Of a stretch of 64,000 bases of DNA, positions 22,070-32,867 are shown one piece after another. The position numbers were made by a program, and so were the translations under genes. The first letter of the stretch is position 1. The number at the start of each line of letters is the position of its first letter. The notes under the pieces are model-generated. The model was not told where the DNA came from, searched no databases, and was given only the letters and a program-made list of their open reading frames with translations. The stretch is from Carettochelys insculpta (Eukaryota; Chordata; Testudines; Carettochelyidae), in contig NC_134137.1 of NCBI RefSeq assembly GCF_033958435.1, positions 124,346,001 through 124,410,000 of the forward strand, in the 5' to 3' direction.

Positions 22070-23545
22070 GCTGGCTGGTGCAGGGGGTGGCCACAGGTGG
22101 CTGGGACAGCATGTCCCACCAGACTCTGGTGATGGTATCACAGTGGGCCATTAACTGGTCCCAGGCCCATGACTGCCACACCATGTCGACCCTGAGGCTG
22201 TGCTGCATCGTCACATGTATGTCAGGCAGGATGGTGATGTGCTGCCCCGTTAGAGCTTCCTGGACCTGGCAACTACTCCCCCAGCAGCTGGGGCGGCCTG
22301 GTGGCATTGTAGGGGTGGCCCAGGCATTGACTGATGTAGGTCAAGCTGTACAGAAGACGAGGAGAGACAGTGAGTCGTTCATGCAACGCAGCACCTAAGG
22401 CCCTGCCCTCTGACCAACACTGGAGCAGTGACCAACACTCCCCGGGCCAAAGGATAGGGATGTCCTGGGAGCAAAGCCATGTGTGGATGGCACAGTGGGC
22501 TGTGCTGCTTAGGGGCTCTGAAGTGCCTCCAGGACTGTGCTGACTGCTGCACCCTGCCCGCACCCCAGTCAAGGGGTGTGTCCAGCCACAGAGGGATCCC
22601 CTCATGGGTGCTGGGTGAACCAGGAGCAGCCTGGCCCTCTCCAGGGCCCACTCACACACCTGTGGCTCATAGCGCTGCCCATGGAAGTGGGTGCTGCCTT
22701 GCACTTACGTCCTGCCTGTGTGCCACACTTCTTGGTGTGTCTGGGGTCAGGAAGGCCAGCCTGCTTCCACGCATGGTGGGTGCTGGGAGGATCCCCCCAC
22801 CAGGGCCTGAGGCTTGTCCAGCTTCCCATGAGCCTGGCAGCAGGGTGTCCTCCCATGTCCTGGGGCTGCCTGCTGGGTCTGGGTGGCACACACCACCACT
22901 GCAAGTGGTTCCACATGCTGGGACCACAGCACGAGGGCCCATGCAAGCCGGACAAGGGACATTCTCAGCACACCCCATCTGCACCCACCTCCCATGCCCC
23001 AGGCTGTGTGACACATGGATGACTCACTGAGGTACCCCCCTCTCTGAGCTCAGACAATGCCCAGGACATGGCCTGGCTGCCAGGAGACCAGGTCCTCCAG
23101 CTCCTGTGGGGTTTGGGCCTCTGCTATGTGCGCCTCCTCCTCCTCTTCCTCTGGGGGCTCCTGCTGTACTGGGGTGGCCTTGAGCCCAGTGTCAAAGCTC
23201 GGGTGAGGTTCCCGCCCCACAGGATGTGTTGCAGCTCCCTGTAGTAGGGGCAGAGGGATGGTTCCCCTCCCCGAGCATTGGACGGGAGCCCAGGACTGCA
23301 CGTGCCCCTGCCACAACTCCTTGACCTTGGCCCATACCTGCTCAAGGGTGCAGTGGGGTGGCAGGGGCACGTGCCAGGGCTTTGGCCATGGGGCCGTAGA
23401 TTTATGTGTTGCAGTGCCTGGCATGGGAGCCTCGGGGGGAATCCTCCTTGGCTCAGAGATCCAAGAGGGCCTCGATTGCTGGGCTGGACAAGGATGTTGC
23501 CTGTCTCTTGAGCCCCATGGTGGGTCCTAGGAGCCCTGAGGCTGC
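22070..23545 (-). pseudogene. Myb/SANT-like DNA-binding protein of a PIF/Harbinger transposon, broken
   Basis: Harbinger elements encode, besides the transposase, a Myb/SANT-like protein that binds DNA and helps bring the transposase to the nucleus and to the ends. From an ATG near 23518 the minus strand reads SPAIEALLDL, then after stops IYGPMAKALAR, then EQVWAKVKELWQGHVQSW (near 23345-23290). After a frame change comes CPYYRELQHILWGG (near 23255-23210). This is the usual 'LL.LW..........IY..I...M...G......QCR.KVKELR..Y......SG..P.TCPYY.EL..ILGG' plan. An acidic run EEEEEE (near 23150) follows, as in this family. Far downstream (22270-22100) a frame with MVWQSWAWDQLMAHCDTITRVWWDM resembles the C-terminal helical part. 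Many breaks are present, and 22440-22960 is unexplained and may be an intron or insertion. Confidence 0.6.
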
Positions 23546-23782
23546 TCCCATGAGGGCTTGGGGGATATTGTAGGGCCTGTGGCTTAGTTTCTGCAGACTA
23601 GCTCCGCACCAACACATCGGTAACCAAGCACAGCATGATAAAACCAGAGGCCTGGAGAGGAAGGTTTGGGTCGAGTCACATCCATGTTTCTGTTTAATGT
23701 CCCCTCTCTTGGGGATTGTGATTTAGAGCTGTGCCAAATTACAAGCCCCACAGATCAGCCCGTGAATACTCAGGTCCTCAGG

Positions 23783-23860
23783 CAACTTGTATGCATGTTC
23801 GCTCTGTGCAACTTGTATGCATGTTCGCTCTGTGCAACTTGTATGCATGTTCGCTCTGTG
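23783..23860. repeat. 26-bp minisatellite, three identical units
   Basis: The 26-base unit beginning CAACTTGTATGCATGTTCGC and ending TCTGTG is present three times without a single difference (23783-23808, 23809-23834, 23835-23860). Each unit contains the palindrome ATGCAT. The perfect identity implies a recent duplication. Confidence 0.95.
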
Positions 23861-24936
23861 CTAGCCTTTGCACGCTGCTGGCTGCTAAATGAGTCGACCG
23901 ACTTTTGCCATGATGTTACATGTTGTAGTGCTTTTTCCCCCGTGCTGCTTTTTTAAGGCAATTTATGAAATAAGAGTGACTGTTTCCCAGCAGTGTGCAG
24001 TCCCATGTGCTGGGAAATGGACAGGACTGCTTGACGGACGTGTTTCTCTGCCTTCAGGGTGTGTCTACAAATGTACGTGACAAGGACACTGAGAGCTCTT
24101 TGGAAGGGAGGATTTTCTCCTTTGGTTCAGCATTTTTCACCCATCCTGTAGCGCTGAGTAGGCTGGTAGAGCTGGAGCCCTCACAACAGTAGACTGTATC
24201 TAATTGTACAATGCTCAGCATTCTCCTGTGGGCTAAGCAGCCTGGTTTGGCCATTATTTCAGCAACTGGGTACCAACGATTTTGTATTCATTTGCCGCTG
24301 GCAGCTGGGTCTGTGAAATATGAAGGCTTCCATTTCCCCACTTCTTCTTTTCTCCTCTCCACAATCACCTCGCTTGAAGTGCTTGCATAACAGATTGTGT
24401 CTTTGCACCCCTGGTATTTACGCCTCCTTGTTTGCCTTTCTCCTGACTCTAGACTTCAGTTGTCCCACTGAACCAACACGCTTGCTTTCTCATTATTTTC
24501 TGCACTGCTTCCTCAGAGAGCCGCAGCCAGAGCTGGGCTCTCTGCTGCTCCTTGATGGAAGCAATTGCTGGGTAGAAAGTAATATATTAATTACATTGCT
24601 GTATTCAATGCCTGGCGATCTTGAAACCTTGCTCTCTCTCGCTCCTTATACCCCCAGCACCTCCAAATCCTGCCTGTGCCTGTAGCAGCCACTGAGACTC
24701 TCCTACTTGACTTTTCCACTTCTGGATACTCCTGTCAGCAAAAATATTTACAGCTTTTGCTGTTCTTTTCTCCCACTGAGCTCTGTCCTTTTGCCAACTA
24801 CAGCTCCCTGCACAGATCTCTAGTTTTCTAGGCCTGGAAGTGCAGACTAAATTCCAGGAAGCAGGGAGCTGTAAGCAAACTGGGTGTGCCAGTGCTGGAA
24901 CAATCCATCAGACTGGCTGTTCCTTTTACCCCAGGC
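23861..24936. other. Unassigned sequence
   Basis: Includes several open frames with no recognised motif. One MITE-like terminal word (GTGTGTCTACAAATGTACG) occurs near 24059 but without a partner. Confidence 0.3.
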
Positions 24937-25252
24937 CAGTGGTTCCCAACCTTTTTACTAGTGTGGGCCCCCCCAAACCATTCATGGACAGCCTCCCCCT
25001 AAAGCCAGTTCTAGCTGCTTTGTGCACTGTACTCAATGAATAAGGAAACCAGAATCTGGATTTTGGAGGGCAGTTAATAACATTATTGGAAGATACTTAA
25101 TTTAAAAATAATAATTGATTGCAATTTTGCAACTTGTTCAAAACTTATTTTCTATGATCATTTTTATGTATCTTTTTCTTTTTTCACAGACCCCTCACAG
25201 TATTTTTGCAGACCCCCAGGGGTTTGCAGCCCCCCCAGGTTGGAAACCACTG
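24937..25252. mobile_element. hAT-type MITE, 316 bp
   Basis: The terminal inverted repeats are CAGTGGTTCCCAACCTTTTT on the left and, read inward from the right, CAGTGGTTTCCAACCTGGGG. These are standard hAT (Charlie-like) ends. The interior is AT-rich and non-coding. The flanking octamers CCCCAGGC and CCGGTAGA do not match, so the target duplication has been lost or the flank has changed. Confidence 0.8.
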
Positions 25253-26389
25253 CCGGTAGAGCCTTTTCACCTAAGGAACATCAAAAAGCTGTCCGAATGG
25301 ATTGGCTTTGCAGAAAGACTGCTATTGACATTTACTTTTTGATGCCTTACCTCTCTCGTATCGAAAGCAAAGCTTAAACGCCCTTGGCCTTCATTGGGCG
25401 CCTACTTTCTCAATATAAAAGTAGTTCCAAGGGAACAAACTGAAAGTCTATAGAGGGGATAATGTGGAGACACTGCTGCACTACTACATCTGGTAGATGT
25501 TATCAGGCAGAGGTCTCGCAGCTTTGATTTAGGTTCTCCGGCGTTAAGGGTAAAACAGGAGTGCTTGCTTTCACTTCCAGCAAAGAGCAAATTTAGCTGC
25601 CATAGGCTTCACGTTTTTCACAAGCCCTTCTTAGAGGTCATTCTGTTATGCTTCACACAACTCTTCTGCTTTGTTCTTCTGCCTGATGGACAGGGTGCAT
25701 AGGACTCTGAAAGAGGGTCCCAAGCTTCCACTTGTTCAAATATTTTGAATAATAAAGATGTTAGTTCAGTAATTCTCAGGGGCGGGGGGGAGAGAAAGGA
25801 AAAAGAATTCCCCTGGTTCAGCGCTTGCCCTCTGAACCTTGCATGTGCACAGCTGAAGTGTATTGACCCCTGAGTGAGGGCAAGTAAAAGTCTGGCTCGT
25901 ATGGTAGAATTGTTCTGGTTTTTTTTCCTCAGACTTGAAAGCAAACACCTCTAATTCCTTCCCATCTGCTTCCCGATGATCTGACGCAAAGCCTTGAAAC
26001 CTCTCTCTCATAACGTTTGCCAGGTGCTTCCCACAGTGTTCGTCAGCTCAGCCTCTTTACCTCTATCCCAAGAGACGCCTGTCTTTGAAAGCTATCGGAC
26101 CAAGTGCCAAACAAATGATTAACACTGACTTTGTTAGCTTTTGAGCCTTGTCCCTTAGGCTCTTTCCCCTCAATGTTTGCACCTGCGTTGTTTAGCAATA
26201 GTACGGTATATTCCACTCTTAGCAACCGGCCTGAGTTGCCAGCAAACAGTTGCCATCATGCTGCAGTTGGTAGCAGGTTTGTGGAGCTGCAGCCAGAGGA
26301 CTATGAACATGACCTTCCCTGGATGCAACGCTGCAAATCTGCTTGGAGATGCTGGGGCTTTTACCAGGAGTGCCAGTAGACTTGCTGAC
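25253..26389. other. Unassigned sequence
   Basis: No gene or transposon end recognised. Overlapping frames in 25600-26440 carry no known motif. Confidence 0.3.
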
Positions 26390-26545
26390 AGGGGGAAGGG
26401 GTGAACAGGGGGCACCTGCCTCAAGGCCCAGAAAGTCAATCAGCCTGGGGCTCCTGACTACTTCTGCCACTGCAGCAGCAGTGGTGGCTGGAGCCCCAGG
26501 TCCTTTACATTGCTGCTGGAGCATCACACTGTAGACTCCAGGCAG
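26390..26545 (+). repeat. GC-rich interspersed repeat, copy 2
   Basis: Counterpart of 8680-8840, with GGCACCTGCCTCAAGGCCCAG, GGGGCTCCTGACTAC, GCAGCAGTGGTGGCTGGAGC and TTTACATTGCTGCTGGAGC in the same order and orientation. Family unknown. Confidence 0.45.
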
Positions 26546-28159
26546 CTCTGAGGGCTGAGGGGATAGTGCAAAGTGGTTCTGGTGACCTTAGCCCCGCCCC
26601 TTCCATCCAAGGCCCCGCCCCATCTATGAGCACGGAGCCACCCCTTCCCACCTTACCCAGAGATCCAACAATTCTATCAGCCTCCCACCCCCGAGTGCCA
26701 GTGCTGGGGCAAATGGATGGATCTGCAGGGGATCTCTCCCTTCGCTCTCTGGGGCTCGGAGTTTGGCATGGCCCAGAACTTTCTTCCCTTGGTGCAGCCC
26801 CTAGTCGAGCAGAGCCTGCAATATGCAGGGAGAGGAGCCCTGGCATCTGAACCGCAGCGCCCTTGCCCTGCCCACAGACACCCCTCTCAGCCCACTGCTG
26901 CACACCTCCTGTGCAACCCCTGGGCACGAGCAGGTTTACAGGGCTGCAGCCCCATTAGGAAGCCCTAGGCCACAGGCAGACTCAAAAAGCCTCTTCCAGG
27001 GAAGGGCTGTCCCAGCAGTTCCTTCTGGGACTACAGCTCTGCAAACCTGCCTGACACCGGGACTTTCTTCCAAAACAATGTCTGCGAATAAGCAGCATGC
27101 CACTGCCAATGCCCATGCCAGTCAGTGAGAGCAGCCTGGCTCCCAGGAAATGGTGCTAATCATCTGAAGTGGCCCTTATATATGGGTTGCTATGCAGCAT
27201 CATCCACTGTAACTACATGTGAATGGTACCAGTAATCCAGGTCTTACTCTCTTAGAGATATTTCCAGGTAGCATCTTTGTTCCTTTTACTGCAGCCCTGA
27301 ATAGGGTATACAAATCATTATCTCTAGGGAACAGGAAGGCAGGTCTGATTAAAGTACTGGGCAGGGGCTGGGGAGAGCTCAATCCATTCCTGGCCCTGCA
27401 ACAGGCTTCCTGAAGGACTTTCTGCCTCTGGTCCTCTCTCTGCACGGCAGGATAACAGTTCCATACCCTCAGAGAGGGCAAAAGAAGGAACACATCAGTG
27501 TTCGTGAGACGCTCAGATACTACAATGATGAGGCCAAATAAGCACCTCGAGAGGTGGATGTTTATCTTGGTGAAATTGTCCAATAGCTACATAGGGAAAC
27601 TGTTAGTTGTTAGCTGAACGGGAAAAAAAATCCCCAAAGCACATGGGGGAGAGACTCAGTTATCTGATCTTTTATTTTGGAGCCAGATCCTGAAAACAAT
27701 TATGCATTGACGTCAGTGGGAGTACTGCAGGGCATCAAGTTGCTCGCATGTATAGATGGCTGTCTGGCTGAGCCCTTCATTCATTATTCTTGCTTTTTCA
27801 TGGTATTAACAATCAAGTGAGTTATATAAGTTAAGTAATCTGCAGATAGATCAAGTGTTCTGAGCCACCACTTAACTTTCTTAACATATTGAAATGCTGT
27901 GGCAGTTTACAAATCAGAGAAGTTTGGAGTGCAATAATATTCCATGCCAGCCAATTACATTATATGACAACCGCCACTGAACTGTGGCTTGTTTGATACA
28001 AACCGGGAAGGGCAAAAAGGAAGCAAGATCTTACTAAAATACAGAAGAAAATTGCTTCTAGTATTAAGAGCCATGCAGAATAATCTAATAGTGAGCCCAA
28101 TTCTTTTTTCTAATAATTTACAATACTGTAGCTCAGAAGTTTCCAGCATCCCATGTGTG
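26546..28159. other. Unassigned sequence
   Basis: The first 500 bases are GC-rich with chance open frames. Near 27680-27740 is an ATTGACGTCAGTGGGAGTAC core like that of the palindromic repeat at 8440. Nothing else recognised. Confidence 0.3.
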
Positions 28160-28348
28160 TGGTTAAGCACTGGAATAAATTGCTTAGAGAGGTTGTGGAA
28201 TCTCCGTTGTTGGATATATTTAAAAGCAAGTTAGATAAACATCTCTCGGCGTGTCCAGATGGTGCTTGGTCCTGCTGTGAGGGCAGGGGACAGGACTTGA
28301 TGACCTCACTAGGTCCCTTCCAGTTCTAGAGTTCTATGATTTTATGTC
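28160..28348 (+). mobile_element. CR1 LINE 3' end
   Basis: Diagnostic CR1 3' untranslated words in order: TTGCTTAGAGAGGTTGTGGA, ATCTCCGTTGTTGGATATAT, GCAAGTTAGATAAACATCT, GATGGTGCTTGGTCCTGC, GACTTGATGACCTCACTAGG, TCCCTTCCAGTTCTAGAG and a TTCTATGATTTTATG tail. The upstream limit is uncertain. It matches, in reverse, the tail of the SINE at 49428. Confidence 0.9.
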
Positions 28349-28372
28349 ATATCCTTCATTTCAGATTTATCT

Positions 28373-28390
28373 CACACACACACACACACA
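28373..28390. repeat. (CA)n microsatellite
   Basis: Nine CA units just downstream of the CR1 tail. Confidence 0.9.
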
Positions 28391-29008
28391 AAACCCCATC
28401 AGTAAACATTTTCTGACTTTAAGCTGTTGATATAAAGATGGCAGATTCCCATCCATTCAATGATTTCAGGCTTTCCTATAGCTTACACCCTAGGGAATTT
28501 TATGCTACGTTTATAGTTGCATGTGTGGATAATCAAAAAGCGGTATTTGAAACATCAGATTCCTCATTCAGTAAGGCTGACTCTGTTTCTGGCACGGCTG
28601 GTTTGAAGAAAATATGGTTCTGTGCATCAAGAAATGTGGGCCAGAACCGCTCAATCGGACTGATCGTCTAGAGTTTAGACCCGGATTCTTCAAAGCGACC
28701 TGCTTGCCTAGACCCATCTAAAGACCTACTGAACTGGGGCCTTAATCCGCATTCATTTTCCGAAGGGAAAGATATAACTATGTGTTTTGTACACCGATGC
28801 TTCTTGTAAATAGTTTTGAATTGCGCTGTTTGTGTTCTGCACATTTTTATTTTCTGTTCAGTAAAACCCACTTAATTGTTCACCACACGTGCATCCCTTG
28901 TTATTGTGCTGGGGTTGGGGATGGGTGACGGGGAAAAGGGAGGGTTTGTGGTGGGGACAGGGCAGGGCTGTGGGCCTGAGGACCCCACTGGGTGGATCCT
29001 GGAGAGGG
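28391..29008. other. Unassigned; may include the 3' flank of the Harbinger element
   Basis: Lies downstream, on the minus strand, of the transposase remnant, so part of it may be the element's 3' untranslated portion. No terminal inverted repeat was found. Confidence 0.3.
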
Positions 29009-29775
29009 TCATTGGAAGAAGCTTTCCCTCAGAGCGTCCCAGATCTGCAGCTCATCCTGATGGGCCTGGTGGATGGCAGCTGTGCCTGGCTGTTCATAGG
29101 CACGCCCCTTGTGGGCGGCCTCTGCTCCCCACTCCAGGAGGAAGGCCTCCCCGTTGTCCTCCACAATGCTGTGCAGGACACAACAAGCCCCCACAGCCTT
29201 GTGGCTGTTGCACTCCCCCACATCGGGGCAGGAGAGCAAGCGTTTGATGAGGCGGCCGAAGGTGTACTCGGACTGCATCCTGGTGCAGTTCAGGCAGGCG
29301 TTGAATAGTTCCCAGCCAGGGTCCAGCTGGCTGGTATAGGGGTTCGTCAGCCATGGCACGAGAGGGCAGCTGCACGCCCCCCCGCCCAGCAATGCAGAGT
29401 GCCATCAACACATCTCCACTCACCAGCTCACTGCAGGGGACGAAAGTGCCCACCGCCAGCCTCTGGCAAAGGCTGGAGTTGTGGAACATGCGGGTGTCAT
29501 GTGTCCAGCCTGCCCACCTGAAGTAAATGTCCATGAACTGTCCACGGTGGTCAGCCAGGGCCTGCAGCGCTACGGAGAAGTAGCCCTTCTGGCTGACATA
29601 CTTGACCACGCTATGCTTCAGGGCATGGATCAGGATGTGTGTCCCATCAATAGCTCTAGCACATTTGGGAACCCCAGGGCAGCAAATCCAGCCATGACCT
29701 GGTTGGGGTACCCCAGAGGGATGACCCTCCACAACATGGTTGAGTTGATGGCCCTCACAACCTGCAAAGAGAGGC
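29009..29775 (-). pseudogene. PIF/Harbinger DDE transposase, broken, 5' part missing
   Basis: Harbinger transposases cut and paste DNA with a DDE nuclease and leave 3-bp target duplications. The first readable block VRAINSTMLWRVIPLGYP starts at 29770. Just upstream of it the minus strand reads CTCTCTTTGCAG followed by GTTGTG, a plausible splice acceptor. After a one-base shift near 29665 comes PKCARAIDGTHILI (first catalytic Asp). QKGYFSVALQALADHRGQFMDIYF, the SVALQ..D..G.F..I block, follows, then SGDVLMALCI. A second frame change near 29390 leads to CPLVPWLTNPYT and FNACLNCTRMQSEYTFGRLIKR, which holds the catalytic Glu block. The middle catalytic Asp of the usual 'GD..YPL.PW' is not seen in any frame. 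The frame ends RESFFQ and a stop at 29009. Upstream exons were not found. It is clearly inactive. Confidence 0.85.
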
Positions 29776-32770
29776 AACCAAACACACATTCCTTCAAAGA
29801 AGGAATATCTTAGAAAAACAACACGTACAGAAAGAGCCCTTTACTTCTGTGAGTTAAATATCAACCACTCATACATATGTCTACAAAAACTACGTGTCTG
29901 TTTGCTTCTTCCCTTAGCACGCCCCTTCTCCTTGGGACATTCAAAGAGCACCACTCAAGTTTGTAGCCCCTCTTCAGGATGAAACTCCTTCTAGACTTGT
30001 TCCCTTACTTACACCAGATAAACAAACAATTCACACTTACCAATGGGGTTCATCAATTTGTCTGTGCCAGCTCCTGGGAGCAAGTGTAGACGCACTGAAA
30101 AAGGTTGTGTTTAATCTGTCCCTTGGTGGTTGCATCAGTTAAGTCCCAGTGTAACCCAGATGCCTACTGTGTGTTGTTCACTGGCCATTGTAGGGGCACT
30201 TGAACCACTTACAGAAAGGAAGAATGAGTGCTGGCTGGCTTATAGAGTAGCTGTGGAGGCTCATGCACTGTGCTCCAGAAGCTGAAGGCCATCTGTCTGT
30301 TTTTACACCAGCACACGCAGAATGCACTGCCTCTTTCTCTCATGTATATTCCTGTACAGTGAAGAGCTGCCATATCCCACCATTACCAAACAGTTCCTTT
30401 TGACTGTACCTTAATTTCAAGCTCAAGTGAAAGTTACTCTCTGTTTTTAAAACCCTCATAAAAATGTAGCAATCTGCCCTTTGGATCCTCTCCCTCTTCC
30501 TCCCTCCATCTGCACTTCCCTTTGCTCAGCTATCACGGGCTGCTACGCTGTCCTTGCAAGCAGAACCCTGTCCATGTTCACAGGAGAGAGGTTGAAAACA
30601 AAGAGGAAGAAATTAAGCTGCAATCTGATAGCTGCCCTTTCAGGCTTAGGCCTGGATATACACAGAGCCTTCTCTAGGACACAGGAGTCAAAACACTGCC
30701 TTAAAAGAGGAGATTTATTAACAAAACAAAAGATACAAACAGCATGATAAGGCGTACTGGGTGGCTAGGCGGTACAGAATAACTTTGAAAAAAAAGGTAC
30801 ATAAAAGCATGGAGGATTACTTCCCTGGGATTCAGTTTAGAAGTTACAGTGTATGGGGGGAATACCTCAGCAGCCTAAGAAGTCCTGCACCAAACCCAAA
30901 ATAAGAAAATAACCTGATTGTGTCTGACAAAACATTCCCTTTCTACTTACACATCTGTATGCCCAGATCACCTTGTGGCCTGGATATTTACTGAACTCCT
31001 TAAGCCTGCTCAGGTTTAAACGTCTCTGTGTCGCTCTCCTGCAGCCACACAAAAGAAAGCCTCCTCAGTAGGTAACTGCTTCAGTTCAAAAATTCCCTCG
31101 CTCTTTCAATTGACTCACTCCGCTGCTTGCCCACAAAGAACCTACTCTCCCTGTATTTAACCCTTTACAGACATTCATTCATGACACTGTTACTTTGCAA
31201 CATTCCAGCAAAAGTATTTGCTTTTATCTCACATTTCATCTGCAGTGAACATCACCTTTGTGTTCTCTGCATGGTCAGAAAAGGTTCTCTTCCTAGGCCT
31301 CTTACGAAGGGACACAAAGGGCAGCAGTAAGTTGGCCAAATGGCCTGGACACACTATTGATCGTGTGGAAGGGCTGTGGGTTCTGCTTAACTTTTGGGGG
31401 TTGAATTACAGCCATGGTCTGGCCATACTGCAGCCTTGAACCAGCCAGGCTTTGAGATGGATTTTACTTTCCCAATGTACCAGTCCTTCATCTGCATAAA
31501 GTCAGGTTACTCAGACTTTACAGTTATTGACTGGCTCCTCAGCTAGTGCTTGGAAATCCTTGAATGAGAGGTGCTGTGGAAATGCCAGGTGTTCATTTGA
31601 ATGTTTTTCTGTTGTCATAGTGTGCCTTGCACTTTCTTTCAAAGAGAGAGGAGAGCATAAAGTAGCATGAGCTGGTCATGAATGGACAAAGCATCACTTT
31701 CTTCTGAATATTAAAAGTCTATTTAAAGTATTATATATAAAACAGGTAGTTGGTTCAGAAATAAACCAAGTAAATTATGAAAGTAAGAGACAGGTGTGTA
31801 GCCTTCTGGTAATTAGCCAGACATCTGCTTTGATAGGTGTTATTTAAAGGAACCAATGAATGCATCCCCAAAGAAGTTTCCTATCAAAGGCAAATTCAAA
31901 TCACAGGGGGATTTTATTTTCCTGAGATGTTCCCCAGCCATATGCTGTAGGTCTCAAAAAACTCATACCTTGGTCATTTATTTTTAATGCAATATCTTCC
32001 TTCTGTCCCTCATGTTCACCCTACCTTCCAGGAAGCGAGGTAGGGAGAGGAGAGGAGGAGGAGATGCCACCTTCCTCTTGCCTCCTAGAATCCCTAACAA
32101 AATCTCCCATTCGCTTTCATTCCAGGGTGCTTCACAAGAAAAGTCCTGCTCTTCATCAAGTTGTTATGCACCGCACAGCTGCAGGCAAACTTTTTTGCTG
32201 ATGTGATGGTGTTGTGGAAATCACGTGCAAAGCAGTAAATCAGATGCTCATTTCTTGGCCACTTTTGCCTCCCTTCCTCCCCCAGTTCCTTCCCCTCAGT
32301 TCAGGAAAATCATTCGAGTATAAAAATGCCAAATAGTCAGGGACACGAATGAGAATCCTGATCTATGTCTGTTTTGGGTAAAAAGCATCACGTTTACCGT
32401 TACAAGGCAGTGGGCTGCGATAGCTGTCTTCTCACCGCAGTGTATTGTTTGCGCTTAGCCGTGGCTTACCAAGACAGTGTAACAATTTCTTCAGAGGAAA
32501 AGAATAAAAGCCTTGTGAAAATGGGAGATATGGGGAAATAAGTAGCTCAATTTTGTACTGGACATGCTTGTTCAAGCCCAGGAATGTTGGGCCTGAGTCT
32601 CCCTGAATCCAGGGACGAAGTAAAACAAATTAATCATTCTGATGCTCATTTTTTTCTCCTATGGGTTTCCTTGACCTGTTTTTGCTGTACTCAGTGTTTT
32701 CTCTGCCCATCCCTGCACAGTAAGTTCTCTTGAAATTGCAGTTACCTGCTACCCAAACTGGTCTGGCGGT
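29776..32770. other. Unassigned 3-kb stretch
   Basis: No gene found. The segment 30650-31120 has an antisense-LTR look (a TTTATTAACAAAACAAA run followed by a long non-coding stretch) but no partner copy. No transposase upstream exon could be located here. Confidence 0.3.
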
Positions 32771-32867
32771 GGTCTGAGGAAGTGGGTCTGTCCCACGAAA
32801 GCTCATCCCCTAATAAATTATTTTGCTAGTCTTTAAAGTGCTACTTGACTGCTTTGTGTTTTGATGG
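32771..32867 (+). repeat. Retroposon-like tail repeat, copy 1
   Basis: Word order GGTCTGAGGAAGTGGGTCTG, TCCCACGAAAGCTCATC, CCTAATAAATTATTTTG, CTAGTCTTTAAAGTGCTAC, TTGACTGCTTTGTGTTTTG. Three other copies with the same order occur at 35117, 47318 (reverse) and 47471. Abundant in reptile DNA; parent family not assigned. Confidence 0.75.

Noticed and set aside
22479..23030. 183-codon plus-strand open frame
   Set aside because: Antisense to the Myb-like Harbinger remnant, GC-rich, no domain.
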